DNA of 64,000 bases from Stercorarius parasiticus (taxonomy: Eukaryota; Chordata; Aves; Charadriiformes; Stercorariidae), in assembly GCA_013396915.1 (NCBI GenBank), contig VWZL01000011.1, positions 1 through 64,000 of the forward strand, given 5' to 3'. How positions within the stretch are numbered: the stretch's first letter is position 1; each line of letters opens with the position of its first letter. Shown piece by piece: positions 48,651 through 62,389 of the stretch. The translations under genes were made by a program, and so were the position numbers. Under the pieces are notes generated by a model that was not told the DNA's origin, ran no database searches, and saw only the letters and a program-made list of their open reading frames with translations.

Positions 48651-49925
48651 TACGATAACTACCGTAATTAACTAGAGTGTAAAAAAACTAACTAGGACTC
48701 CTCACTTCCTTGTCTCTGTTTAAGTATTTAAGGCATATGGAATGAATTCAGGTCTTTGTGCTGATCTGCATTTCTCAAAGAGCTGGACATTCACCTTCTG
48801 TTTGATATTTTTCCCCCCCAAAACCAGCCCCCTAGGTATATTGCAAGAATAAATGAATAAAATATAGTCAACATTTGCCAGACTGCCATAATGGTGGCAT
48901 CCTGAATCCCCAAAATACAATCTATTTAGGACAGGAATCTGCCTTAAACTGAAGGCTGTGATTTGATATTAATTTTCTTCTACAGGGTTTGAAAGAGATA
49001 AGGCAATTTGTAACTCTTCTTTCAATCTGAGATCTTAAGTTACTGTATTTTATTAAAGGCTACTTGCATGTAAGTTAATTTAATCAATTAATCATGTCTA
49101 AACATATCCAGCTTAGTAAAACACTTTTGATAGAGTTATGATCTATTTAAATAGCATCATCTAAATTTCATTAAATTTTTAACCCTCATTAATTTCTAAT
49201 TTTCAGGTTTTAGATGCTTTTTCACAGTGCTGACATTTTAGAATTTGCTTATCTTCACATACTTCCCAATCAGGGACACAATACAAAACCAAATATATCC
49301 TCGTTCTCATGTTTTGCAATATAGAACTAGTTGAAAAAGACTGAAAAAGTTTCTTCCTTCCATTTAGTCTGATTTTCTGTTTGGTTGAGATAATTTTTAG
49401 GGGAACATACCTGAATTTTTGCATAGTTATATTCAATGTTTATTTTGCACACAAACACCCTCATAGTCAAACATATGAACCTAATAAATATTACAGAAAT
49501 ACACAGACAGTTTTGCAGAAAGAGCTGAAGTATCAAATATTAAAATGAGTTTTCCTGAAAACTGGGATGTATATGTAAACAAATATTTTAGCATCCCCAC
49601 CTCTGTCAGCCTCTTAAATGGTCTAGTCCTTTAGGAGCTGAAGAAATCTTTAACAGATACAGTATACTGGGGAAAGGAATGTGTAAGCAGACAAACTTGG
49701 AAGAGATAAGAGGCAGTTTGTATGTGATTCATTCAAATAAATCTTTTATACATACTGTAGGATGGCTAAGTGTGGAACAGCTGCGTATTTCTTGTGGTTT
49801 TTCTCACAGTCTTGTTTGCTTTTTCAGTTGTTTTAGATTTAGCAGTTATGTATTTTCCTGTCTATGTAATGCTTGGATTATTTTTTTCAGAATTTGTGAT
49901 ATAAAGTAATATATTAACACTTACA
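48651..49925. other. Unassigned AT-rich DNA between the paired repeats
   Basis: No gene or transposon is recognised. If the pair were terminal repeats of one element, this would be its interior, but no viral or transposase-like reading frame is visible. Confidence 0.4.
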
Positions 49926-50915
49926 TTCAAAACCTTATTAATGGGCAAAGAGGAAGCACACCTTATATATAAGAAAAACGAAGAATTTATTTTTAATATA
50001 ACTGAAATCTTAATATCTAATCATTATTAGTTCAGATCTAAATTGTTACAGAAAAAGAAGAATGCAGTTAAAATTGTTTTACACGCACGTAGTTGCTAGC
50101 CCTTTTCCTGGTGTTACACTTCACCTTTCCAGGCTGCTCTGGCTCCTAAGGTCTCTGCTTCATGGCCAGTGGCTGTGGTGACAAGGGTGTCAGCACCTGG
50201 TGTACCTCACTGGGAGGAATGTGATGTTGATGTTGATTCTTCCTCACTATATGATCCACTGGGTGTCACTTTTCCCTGCTTGCTAGCGCCCTTTTACACC
50301 TTTGTTCTTTCTTCACCCGTCTGCAGCTCCAGGTAACATCCCAATTTGCTGTATATGTTACCTTTTACTTGTGTGAGATATTATTTCTTTCCTTTCTTTG
50401 CTACCCCTAAAATCCCTTTTTGTCCAGCTGCAGGTTGGCGTTTCTCTAAGTGACTGCAGGTGAGTTTTTTACAGTTGTGGGTCTGCAGCGCAAAGCTGGG
50501 ACCCCATCCCTTGCCACCCCATGCCTATACTCCTCTGCACCGCATTCTACATCTCTGCTTCTTGCGGCCTCTGCTGTCCTACCAAGCCTGTATTTCTCTA
50601 CATTGTCATTGTGTTAAGAGTCATAAATACCTAATTCTGCCTAAAATAACTGCTAGTTCCTGTTACATATATAAAACTAGCTTTATACCACACAGAGGTA
50701 AACAAAAGTAAAACAAATTAGCCATAGACACCTGGCCAATTAGAGAAATTACCACCACAGCTAAACCAAGTTACAGGTCAAGAAAATTTCAGACAGATCA
50801 AGCCTGACAAACCTCAGTCCTGAGGCCCTCCCAGCTAAGTACAGTCCTTATGGACTGCTACTAGCAATGGCAATACTGTATTTGGGGATACACAGTCACA
50901 TCGCATTTCAGTAAG
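49926..50915. repeat. Diverged repeat, copy B of a local pair
   Basis: This is the longer partner of 48150-48650. Its blocks are 'ttcaaaaccttattaatgg' with 'gaggaagc' (49926-49957), 'gaaatcttaatatctaat' (about 50003), 'gttaaaattgttttacac' then 'agttgctagcccttttcct' (about 50070-50110), and 'gctaaaccaag' through 'cctcagtcctgaggcc' to 'aatggcaatactgta' (50759-50880). About 480-500 extra bases at roughly 50170-50690 are pyrimidine-rich and relatively GC-rich. They were either inserted in B or deleted from A. The unit may be an old interspersed repeat or a local segmental duplication. Confidence 0.7.
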
Positions 50916-53869
50916 GTATTCATTTATGGTACTTAGTATCTTGTTTTAACATCCTCAGAAAGCTGGACCCAACTATGGGCACTTTCCCCTTCCATTTCAT
51001 TATGAAATGATTTAAATCAACATAAAATCATATTCAATGCAAATCCTAGGATGCTGGCACAAGCCGGTCGAAGTATTAAAAAATAATTCTAATCGCTTTG
51101 ACAGATGGCAGCACTTCCCGTGCACCTTAGTGGATGGAAGTGAAACAGCAAAAAATAATTTGGCATCCAGACCTATGTATCTAACTATTTAGCGTATTAC
51201 CTTTAACATATTCCACTGTGTTTCCTCAATCTGATCAATAGGTGGTCATCAAAATGTATCTGGTACAACACACATCTGCAAAGTTCCTATCCAACTCATG
51301 AGCGGACCTGGCTCACCAGAGATATGACTCTCCCTGACCTGTATCTGTGCTTCTTGGCTTTTCAGCTGCACTCCCTCTCCAAATCGTTCCAGTTCATAGA
51401 TGAAGATGATGCTCTGCACTTGCTGCAGATGGGCTGGGACGTGTCTGGGTCCACTGGCGGGTAGATAGCTCTCCTGCATTAAGAACAATTCCTATTTCAC
51501 CTTCCTAAGGAAAAATTCTTGTTTCAGACTGCTGTTGAAGATTGTTGGTGTTTTTGTTTTTTTTTCCAAAAGTATTTGAATACCATTAACTGTAGGCTAG
51601 AAATTTCTGCCTTAACCATATGAGTTCACAGAAATAAATATTGGATAAAAGCTCTCATGTAATCAAACCAACATTTGGATGCCACTAATAGAAACAAAAA
51701 TGTGAGCAATAAGCATGTGGATTTTCATCTCTCAAGTGCCAGATATTCCCTCCCTTTCACTGTCTGTCTTGTTTATCGTCTGTTTGGTGTTTCAGGTTCA
51801 GTTTGGTTGTATTGGAGCACAGCCCATTGTTCAAGGCTCCATAAGAGGACTTTACAAAATGTTATGGGAGTTAGGAGCATCTGGCTGGTTTGGCTGAAAC
51901 TCCCTAACAAGCTTAGTTACCGTGGGAGCTAAAATAAAATGAGAAGCTGAAGCAAAAGATAATGTTAATGAGAAAACTTCTTGGCTTTTTCATAAGCAAA
52001 ACAAAAATACAGCCAATTTCATACCTTTGCAAGCTTACCAAACAAAACACTAAAATGTCTCAGCAAGTAAGAAACAGTTACTGCATGTATCACCAAAGTC
52101 ACTGAGAACTACCAACAAATATATACATTTTTTAGACGTATGCAAAGCTATCCTTGGTTTGCCCGTTCATACTTTTCTATCCCATAAGTATTTTGACCCT
52201 AATTTTAGATTTTCAGTTTCTCACATTTTAAGTGAGAAGCTTATAAATAATAACCATGGTATTGGTAGGTGGCTCCATTTCAATCCCAATGTGGACTTTC
52301 TGCTGCACTGTGGTGACCTCTGTGTATATTTACACATCAATATTATTAGTCTGACTCGGTGAGACCAGGTAAGGGAGACAGAAACTTTCTACTGTTGTAA
52401 CACTCTAAGCAAAATATGTCTCTGCTGAGAGGGCTCCTTCCTTTCTGCCCTTTCAGCTGTGTCCTGAAGTGCAATCCTGTGTGTCTACCACAAGCCAGGT
52501 TACCTTTGAGGTTTTCAAATGTGGAATTAGGCTCTGATGTAGAACTGAGAGACACACTCTGCGCTGTTTCTTAGTGGAGAAACAAATAAAATTCACGTCG
52601 GTCATTGGTGTGAAGATACTGTCCAGCTTAGAAATCAAAATGAGTTACAGTCTCAAGGAAACAGGTTAATTAAGATTTTTATTCTAAATTTTTTGTAACA
52701 AAAATGAATTGTGATGAGAAATTCTGGTAATTTTAATGACAGGCTTGTTGGGAATTTTAGAAGATGAAATTTTCACCAAATATCTACAATATTTTTCGCT
52801 CATTAGTATGATTATGTGCCTTGACTTTGCTCAGTTATAAAAAAATCACTTTGATTACAGGAAATGGAATGTTTTTTAATCATTATTTCAGGTTTTTCCA
52901 TCTCTGTGAAATATCTCATTGGTAGAGAGGACTAAAGATAGGTAAAATATAGCAGTGTCACAGATTTAAATTCTCATTAGGCCTATAACCTGACAGCACC
53001 AAGAACAACAGCATAAACCTGTATCCGGCAGGATCAATGATACCATAAGTGTCCAAATAAGAAGGAAGACTGCTGCATTAAGTATGCATCTACCCATAGG
53101 TTTCATCAGTCTACTCTGCAGATCCTGATTTACACCTTAAACCATGAATTTTAAGATATCCCTTCCGCAAGATTTATTATTATGAATGGCAGCCTTAAAT
53201 ACTGAATCTAAACTCTTGATCTCAGCCACTCAATAGAACAATACATCTCATTGTTCAATTAAATGATGTGAGGTGCTTGACTTGTTCAATAAAGTTGTGA
53301 AGAGAAACATTGAAATTGCCTTGTTCTTAAGGTATGTGAATCATGGACCCTCACCTGAAACACCTCTAGGACATGGCAGGACAAGGGACATGGGCCTGGG
53401 TACCAGAGAGAAGAGAGAGAGAGCTTCAGGAAATGCAAGAACTAATGCTTCTGAGCTAACTAGTCCATATTTTATAGTATTTGTTACAGTGTTTAAAACA
53501 CTTTTAATGCGTTATTTTGCTTGTCTCTTTTCTAAAGACAAAAAAAAAAAAGAAAAGCCAGACTTGCTATAGCCACTCACAGGAAAGTTTTTTCATGGCC
53601 CTGTCACCCTTCTCAGAACCATTTATTTCATACAGACATATTTCTGATGAGTACTCAGTGCACAATTGCAATGTAAATGAGGCAGCACTGTTGATTTCTG
53701 ATAGCATGATAATACTTAATTCTTAACAGAACTTTGTTTACATTTTTCCTACCAGTTGCACATTGAGCGAAGTGAGATTTCTGCATTTTCCCGGATTCCT
53801 TTTGAAAAGTGACAGATAATATCATTTTCTAAAGCATACAAGCCCTTCATTTTCTCCCTGCAGTGAGAG
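50916..53869. other. Unassigned DNA
   Basis: No gene, RNA or transposon is recognised. Short open frames on both strands have no recognisable product. An A12 run lies at about 53540. Confidence 0.5.
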
Positions 53870-54200
53870 ATACTTAGAATTCATTGATACTAAATCTCAT
53901 TGTTATCCTGCTATCTTTGCACATCTATTATGTAGATCTCTAAAATTCCCCAGTTGTCTCTGGTTACAGACTAATCCAAGTCACATTCATTGCTCTGCAA
54001 GTGCCTCTGCTTCTCCAACAACTTCCTTTTTAAGATATTTAATAAATACACAAATCAACACATCCCTTATTGAGGAACTTACCAAAGCATTTCTGATAAC
54101 TTTTTGCTTTGATAAAAATCGAACATTAACGCAGCTTTTTGTTTTCTGCCTCCTAGGCAAGTTTGTTTCCTGCTTTATTACATCTTACAGGGTTCAGGGA
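53870..54200 (-). mobile_element. Ancient CR1-like LINE relic, motif B region
   Basis: On the minus strand, 'gttcctca' (54078-54071) would encode the VPQ of motif B. After a frameshift the next residues read VLICVFIKYL, which fits the family's [10 protein letters not shown]. The flanks on the plus strand follow the order of an old CR1-like LINE common in turtle and crocodile genomes: 'tttaataaatacacaa', 'tattgaggaact', 'tttgttttctgcctcctagg'. This family comparison is from memory. All frames are broken. Confidence 0.48.
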
Positions 54201-57200
54201 GGGTGCAGTAGGTTAGAAGCCTACAAAACTATCAGCTGGTTCTCCATTATTCTGGACTTTTTAGTGCATGAGATTTGTAAGATGTTTTTTCCCTACAGAG
54301 TTGCAAACAGCCTACATTTTCTACAGAAGCATGGAAGTCACCAGTGGGTGAGCCTCAGTGGGGTCTGTTTTGACTGGCCTCTCAGGGAGCAGAGTGACCA
54401 ACTCTGTAATCAGCCACCTTCCACGCGAATGTGGATAAAGACCACTGTTGTAGGTCACACACAAAGGCAGAACTTAATCACTGCTCTGCCTTGGAAATAC
54501 AATTTAACTCTCAGCAGTGACTTTATGGGCACTTAAAACGATCTCTAAGAAGAAATGTCAAACACTTTAATTAGTGTTTTCTTCAGCCAGGCTATCACCT
54601 CCTTGTATCTCTGCTCTTTTCCAGCTTTTCTCAGACTTCGAATGTTTTTCTGAAGGAACGGAAGCTGCAACTCGACTAGAATCCAAGAACTTTAATCCAT
54701 GCATTTGCCATGATTTCTGTAGCTAAAAACTGTGGGAGGTGAGGGTGAATCCAGCCTCTGTTCAACCAGTGGCTCCTGTGGCAACAAAAGAATGTGAAAG
54801 GCCCCTGAAAATGTCACCACCAAAAGTGGCTTTAAACATGGAGTCATCTTACCAAATTATTTCACTTTTGGATTGATTTAATGGAACAGTTGCTGTAAGA
54901 AGGAATAATATGAGCTTAGTCTAGTCAAAACTTTAACTGATGCAATTTATAGTCATAGCACTTCCAACAGAGTGTGTGAAGAGAAAGAAAAACTCCAAAG
55001 TGAGGAGTGCTTTATGCAGTCTTTTCTGAGTGCCCCGTACATCCAAGAATCCATCCTCTGATCTCAGCAGCAACCAGATGCTGAAATTGAACAACATGAA
55101 TAGAATTACAAGGCATTGGAAAATTCCTGTTGTCACATATCACAATGAAATGAGCAGTTTTCCTGGTGACATTTTAAGGAAAGGAGCATGTTCCTTTACT
55201 GTCAGTTGGAAGGAGACTGCATTCATACAGAGTAAATTTATGTTGTATATTCTACTTGCAATTCTGCATTTGCATCTTGTCCTTTTGCTTCCATCCCTCT
55301 ATCAACACCCTCTACATGTTTGGGCACATTTGGATTTTGCATTGGTGCTTTCCAGCTGCCTTCTTGAACAAGGGAACTTGCACATAGTGAAGAGACTAAT
55401 AACACTCCAGTTCTATACCCGCATGGATAATATGTAGCTGTAGTATAACCTGTATAAAGGTTGGTGATATGGATATAACTCTGCCAGACCTTGCTCTATT
55501 TTGTCTGCCTGGAGTCTTTCAAAGCTATCTAGCAAACCATGCACTTTCTTCAGCAGTCATGTCATGCTCTGTACTGGCAGGTTACTGTGAAAGGCCATGG
55601 CTGGCGATCTGTGAAACAGCCTTCTCATTCCCTGGTTAAATCCACATCCGTCGTATCAGGTGTTTTAGATGCTTGTACATGTATAGCTCCCTATATAGCC
55701 AATCTGAGATAACGCATGTCATTTTGAACATTTGCAAAGAATATATACATTGTTATTTAGTATTCAGAAAACTTTCTGTGCATTCATTGTACAGGAAACA
55801 CACATAAGAGGTGCCATTCTAACTGAACTGGTATTGATTCAAATGAAAAAAACTGAAGGTGGTTCATTGCAGGCCTTGGATCAGAAATTACTTTTGCCAC
55901 AATTCCCTGTATTTCTGGGATCTTAATGGCCAGGCAGTCTCTAAAAGTCCGTGGCTGAGGGTAAGCAGGGCCCACTAAAGCCCAGACCACATGGTCACTG
56001 GTTTGCCATGTACACCAGGTAGCCACATTGTCTCTGTCTCCCTGCAAGCTCTAGAGGTACCACTGAGATTTTCTGCCCAGATACTATCTACAGCACATGA
56101 GTGGGGGCTGTGTGAATAGTTATCTAACAGACTATCAAATAGATACTTGTGTCGCTGGAAGTGGTAAAGAGAAAGACAGAAGGGGTCAAATACCATACAT
56201 CTTCTAAACACACAAGCCTGTTTAAAGCTTGCCTAGAACAGTGGATGGTCTCTGCCAAATACAAGGGTCAAGAGTGAAAAAAATACTCCAGAAACATCTC
56301 TTATCCTGTCCCTCCTTTCCGCACAGTCATCCACCCTATCCTTAGCAAAATTAAGGGGCTGCTAAACTTCCACACATGACAAACATGTGCTTTGTTTGAT
56401 GAACATTTGTCCAGCCAGGCATTTCTTGCAGTACAATGAGGTACTGAAAAAATTGGGTTACTACTGGAACTACCATAAGGTTGGAGCATCCACCAGAACC
56501 TCATTGCACAATACTTTCTGTGTGACTTAGACATCCATAACTTTCCACAGCTGACTCATGACGCCACTCTTCTGTCATAGAACTTAGAGCAGGTGGTGCA
56601 ATAATAGCATCTAGATATGGTCTGCATTCAGATGTGCTGTGGACTTCTACGAAAAATAACTTTGTCAGAACTGTCTTCATTGTGCTTATATGGTCTGATC
56701 CTGGTGAGACAAGACTATTCTAATTCTCCACAAGGAGAAACCCCTCTGCTGATTCTTCTTCTCCTCAGTCTTCTTAAGCCATGCGCTCACAAGAGGTCAT
56801 GGCAGCACTGCAGCCACCCATTTTCAGGAAATTCACTCAACAGTTCTCCCCACTTTCTGACAAGTTCTTCTGTTCAAAAATCATGCCCCTAGTTCGACAG
56901 TGGTCGCTCTAACTGCAGACAAAACAGGAAAAGAGGGCTCCCAAACAGGGACAGAGTAATGAAACAAAACTTAGTTGTTTCTTCGTGCAAGGCAGGCTTC
57001 AGATATTGACCAAGGCAGAGAATAGTAGCTCGACAACGTCTTGCATTTATCCTCCAGCCCTAAGCACCTTTCTGTCTCATATGAACCAGTTCCTTCCCTC
57101 TCCTAGATGCCCTGGTACAGCTCCACCACTTGTTTTTCCCTGCACAACTCCCAGCAGCATGTCCCTCCTTTCAACATCAACAGTATGCTTCTCCAAGCAA

Positions 57201-59146
57201 ACAGATGATATAGTTCATGCCTCACCTTTCCCTATAGTAGGACACATGGTCTTGGGAGGATAACTTTAGGAGTCAAAGGAGCAGTGAAAGAGTGAGATTT
57301 GCATGTATCAGTTTTTATCAGCATACGGAATGACTTGTAATAATTGGATAATTTGGATTATGAGTGTTATTATGAGTGAAACTATGCTAATAATTAATTT
57401 ATTAGACCATCAAGATCTTAACTGGACTGACAATAAATTATTGGCTTTGTATATAAGGTGTGTTCCTGTAGTCCAGCTAAATTGCATGCCATGTTTTCTC
57501 TGGAGCCCATTCCTGTGGACTGGCTGATGAAATATAGATTCAACAGCTTGTGGATAACACAGGTAGCGTAGGCTGTAATTTGCAGTGCAACAACTAGCTC
57601 CTTGCCATCTGCAGATTGCCCCGAGTATATCTGCTCTGTGTGAGACACAGAATATTGTGAAACATCCTCATCATACCCTTGGCAAGGTCCTTCTAGGACA
57701 TCCCCAGTCTTTACTTATACTCATTGAACCACTCCATTACCTAACACAGAAACTCTCATTAAACTGTTACATTCAGTAGGCAGGCTGAACTTGTTGCACC
57801 AGCAATTGAGACAGGGTAATGCTGAGAGGCTGAAAGAAGAGAAGGCAGAGTAGACACAAACACTCTGTATCATCAGAAGGGTTTTCACATTGGGCGTTGA
57901 AAACAGTGATTTGCAGTAATCCAGCTAAACACATTCCCCTAGTCCCAACATAAAGCACGACAAACAATTGCTTTCAAAGGAATTCAAGTTTCAAAAGTGA
58001 GAGGAGAAAGAGACTCTACATCATCTACTAATGACTATTACAGATTTTACTTTACTCAGACAATTGGCTGATGGATGGCATTATACAGCTCTTGCAATCC
58101 TAAAGGGGATTGTAGTAGAGGGCTATTTCTTAGAATAGCAGTTTATTGTGCAGAAAAGGTCCTGAAAATGGAGACAAAAGGGAGACTTTTAATCAGAGCA
58201 CTAATGTGGGCTGTCTGTGGTGAAGCTCTTATCATTCTGCCACAAGCAGTGTATGGCACTCAAAGACAGACTCTGTAAAACGTTAATAGAGGCTTTTAAA
58301 TCATTATTTGTGCTTTAAACATAGAGAGATATTTGATTGCTTCACAAAACATTACTCAGAAAGGAAAATAACTGGGAAGATGAGTTATGACCTTTTTTTT
58401 TTTTCCTGGACACCGGAGCCTGTGGTTATTTCTTACCAAAAGCAAATCCAGTACTTCAGGCCCAGTTAATTTAAGTTCTGTCTGCAAGAAGACTTCTGAT
58501 TAGTGACAGTTTCATTGTTCCAATTACATGGACATATCTCTATAATGGAAAATAATAACATGAAAGGAAAGTGACTGATCTACGAGGTGGGCTAGTCCAA
58601 TGGACTTTGAATGTCAAGACAAAAAAATGCAGATAAGCAGGGGTCAGGTCTAGGGAAGCATAACTGCCTACAGTGATACTCTAAGGTGAAGAAATACCTA
58701 ACAGCTCCACCTGAAGCATAGGGCTAGAAGGTTTTCACTGACATCTTCTGAATTGGCTTCATCACATTAAGAGACTACTGTAGCTTTAATGCAAAATTAG
58801 ATAATTTCTAGCTATTAAAACAAGATGCCAGAAAACTGCATTTCGCTATAGCAGATACTTCAGCTATAGTTTTCTGGTTGCTTTCAGATGGAGGGAAATC
58901 TTTTATTGCCATGGACTTTTTGGTACTCCAAAACAGCACGGAAGTCCAAGGGATTCCAAACTGGAGTTGACATAAGTTGATAGTCAATGACCTTCACGGA
59001 AAGTCATGTTACAGAGTAAGTATTTAAGCTGCTGCTTCATTTTTTATTATTATCACATTAGGGTTTTGAGCTATTCTACATACAGGTGCTGATTTTGATT
59101 AGGCAGTGGAAAAGCAGAATGATACTTGGGGATTATTTATATATTT
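54201..59146. other. Unassigned DNA with scattered open frames
   Basis: No gene or transposon is recognised. Open frames at 54264-54536, 55030-55437, 56617-56892 and 56985-57263 lack any recognisable domain, and several are overlapped by antisense frames. The part at about 58060-58330 is low in simple repeats and could be conserved non-coding DNA; this is only an impression of composition. Confidence 0.4.
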
Positions 59147-59170
59147 ATTCATTCATTCATTCATTCATTC
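59147..59170. repeat. (ATTC)6 microsatellite
   Basis: A perfect tetranucleotide repeat of 24 bases. Confidence 0.95.
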
Positions 59171-60221
59171 CTTTTATTTTAGTTACATAGAAAAGAAATG
59201 CAATATCTGTGATTACCTGAAGAATTCTGCTTGTATTGTTCTGACAGCACGCAAAGCATTTTCATACAGCTCTCGAATAATATGGAAGAATGCTGAATCA
59301 TATTGAACTCCAAGGGTGACATTGGCAATTCTGTGCAAAACTGAAAAGTGGTCCAAGCATTTCACATGTAGTAACATGCCAGTCAGGACTGCTATTTCAT
59401 GGAAACAGAAGTGCACAGGGTCAACAAAAGTAACATCTAATGCACTGATGTATAAATAAAATTAATTACCCCCACAAAATATCCCAAATAATATAGACTT
59501 ACATACAGTAAAGGAAAATACAATTTAATAGGCTTATTTATCTTGCACTAGGAAATCTGTTACTTTTAGTAACAGTATCTAATTCCTTCTGAAAAGAAAG
59601 AAACATGAAAATGAGGATTTAGTTGCATAATTGCAAGCTTCCCGATTGCTTACAGGCAGAATGTGTCACTATAAAACTATGATTTTTGTCCACGCCAAAA
59701 ATTGCAAAAAAATACATAAGACAAAATTGGGGAATCTGAGCTTGAATTCTTTCCAAAATCATTACTTTTCTTTAAAGAATAATACACAACATTGTTTTGT
59801 ATGAAATTGCAAAACAATTAGTTTCTAACGCTGGCTTAAGTACTTTTGCAAATAGTAAATACCCTCAAACACTTCGAAGAAACTGGAAGTATTCAGAAAG
59901 GCAGAGCTTCTGCATAACACTCATTTCCTCTGTATCCACTGTCATAACAATGAAAATGAAACTACTTGAAAACATTGCCACAATATAAGAAATATTCAAA
60001 TGTTTACATAGAATGTTTCCATTCAGTCTAAACTTGTTTTTAATATTACTCTATTTCAAGAACCAGAGAAAGTTGTTTGAATTTTAATGCAAACAGAACC
60101 AATCTATGAGTGTATCTAGACTCTCCTTGCATTGACTTTTTATTTCAGATTTCATGCTTTGAATGATTACTTTGTCTTACATGTGAAGTGGAAATTTAGA
60201 TATATTTTTCCTGTTTAAATG

Positions 60222-60235
60222 TTTTTTTTTTTTTT
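60222..60235. repeat. T14 run
   Basis: A homopolymer of 14 T. No retroposon body is recognised on its minus-strand 5' side. Confidence 0.9.
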
Positions 60236-60899
60236 ATGTGCCATTCCCTCCTGCTAAGATAATAAATCATTTAAGAAGGTGAAGAGCATAATTACAATGG
60301 GTTTGTCTTATCATATAAATATTCCAAAAAGCAGTGCTGCATATTTATACCAGTATTTAACAGCAAGATCACGACACAGATGTGCTTACTAGAAAACGAA
60401 GTAGAACAGAGAGGTATAGAGTAGTTCATAAACAAATCACATACATTTGAATCGTGCTAACTCTAAACTTCTAGTGTAGTAGAAGATCTGCTTAATCATC
60501 TTTCCTAGTCGTATTAAATCACAGGATTTCTGTCTCTGAGGCTCACTGGCTTTTTCAGGATTTCCAAGTGGCAGAAGAGCCTGGGGAAAATTGCCTTTGG
60601 GGTATGAAGGACAGCAAAATCATTTTGTTGGGTAAGAGATAAAGTCTGAATACAGGCAAATATTAAGCACTGATAACAAAGCATACTGTAATTCTCCCTC
60701 TTTATCTTTCAAGTGCCCTACTCACTGCACTACCACCTTCCATTCCCATCCCTGATGATTTATGCTTTTTGCCAATGACCATCCAAAACATACCGCTTCC
60801 TTTTTACTTACACCATTCATTCTATTTAGTCCAATTGTTTACTTTCCACATTCACCTCCATTGTCGTACTTTTGGTTGTCTCTGCTGAGATTGAGGTTA

Positions 60900-61140
60900 G
60901 ATTTCTCTCCTGCCCACCTGGCAGCAGCCAGCATTCCTCCTGTGCCTCCTCTTCTCCCCACCATGCTGCCTCCAGCAGCCCTACCTCACCTTGATTCCTC
61001 GCCCATCTCACCTTCTCAACACCTTGTTCCCTCACACCCAACACCTTGTTCCCACCGCTAGAACTCTTTTCTCCCTCATTTTTTTTTCTGTATTCTCAAC
61101 ACCTCAATCTCTAATCCCATTGGTTCTTCTTTCTTACTCT
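60900..61140. repeat. Pyrimidine-rich block with a small duplication
   Basis: The plus strand is strongly C/T-rich. 'caacaccttgttccc' occurs at 61018-61032 and again at 61039-61053, a local duplication with a 21-base period. The open frames here (60762-61061, 60991-61182) follow from the biased composition. Confidence 0.7.
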
Positions 61141-62370
61141 AATTCTGCTTCTTTATTCCGTAAGAGTATACATTTTCTCTAGTAAGTAGCCTGATTTCCT
61201 TTGAATTCAATGCATTCTCCATTTTTATTCAGATCTTTTCTTGGCAGCTTTGCCCCTTCTCCTCACAGATACTGTTTCAAATCCCACTGTATTTTTCCTA
61301 GTTGGGTTTTCATTTCTCTGGTCTGTAATGACAGCCTCAAAAAATGGGTTAAATCCCCTTCAGACATTCTTATCTGTCTTATACTCAGACCTTAACCTGG
61401 CTCCAAAAATGCTTTGAGACCGTGGAGAGTTTTGTAAACAACTCAGTTATTTTACTGGTTATGCTGAACTACTAGATTGGAAGAACAGGTCTTTCTTTTC
61501 CCAGTGTGTAACTCAATATTTCTCTACATGGGTGCATTATGTCAATTGAAGTTAACACATAATAATAATAAAATCAACTTTGTGTTGAGACAATACATGA
61601 AAAATTTCTGTTAGTGAATTTTTTTTTTGTCATGGAGAACTAACAGTATGTGAACGCAAGGAGATATAATGTACCATTTTATCACTTTAAATTTTGATTA
61701 AATAAAGAGAAAGGAAACATAACTACATGAAAGGACGTATTCCTGATGGTGGTGAGGATAAAACTAGAAAGTAATGGCGTAAAATGAAGTCAAAAAGAGG
61801 CCTATTAAGGACATGTTTCATTGTGCTCTTTGCAAGCAAACGTTCTAAGCTCGCATTCAACAAATAAGGTTTGCTTTGCACTGGGAGAGGAGATTACATA
61901 AATAACACAACTATGAGTGATTGATACGAAATGCAGAAATCTCCACCAATTTCCAATTTAAAAGATAATTCATCTCTGCAAATGTAGCCTACATAACAGC
62001 AACTACTTCACAAATACAGACTAAGGGTAGCATTTCCAAACATAACATCCTTCCTGTATATGGGATTACTGACCTAAAACTATGGACGAGGTTTAAAAAA
62101 AAATTCACTTATTTATGTAGACACTAGTCTCCCTCGGTAAAAAACAGGAGACATCTGACTTGAGTTGTTTAAGCCTAGATTGAAAAAAGTAATGGTAAAC
62201 ACCGTCAGGAAAAAATAGCAAGAGAAATGACTAAAAATGTGTGCTTGATTGTATTTATACATAAGCATGCATGCATGAATGTGAGTATATATGTCCTATT
62301 ATAAGTATTTCCATTCATATATGTATATATTTCCTATTTATAATTTCTATTCTATTTCTAAAGCTCTTCA

Positions 62371-62389
62371 AAATAAATAAATAAATAAA
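62371..62389. repeat. (AAAT)n short tandem repeat
   Basis: About four to five AAAT units. Confidence 0.88.

Noticed and set aside
48651..49925. Interpretation of the 48/50 kb pair as two LTRs of one provirus
   Set aside because: No TG...CA ends, primer-binding site or internal coding frame could be seen, so it is kept only as a possibility to test.
55030..55437. 135-codon frame with a hydrophobic middle (LYILLAILHLHLVLLL)
   Set aside because: The single hydrophobic run comes from CTT/TTG-rich DNA, the start would be a GTG, and there is no family resemblance.
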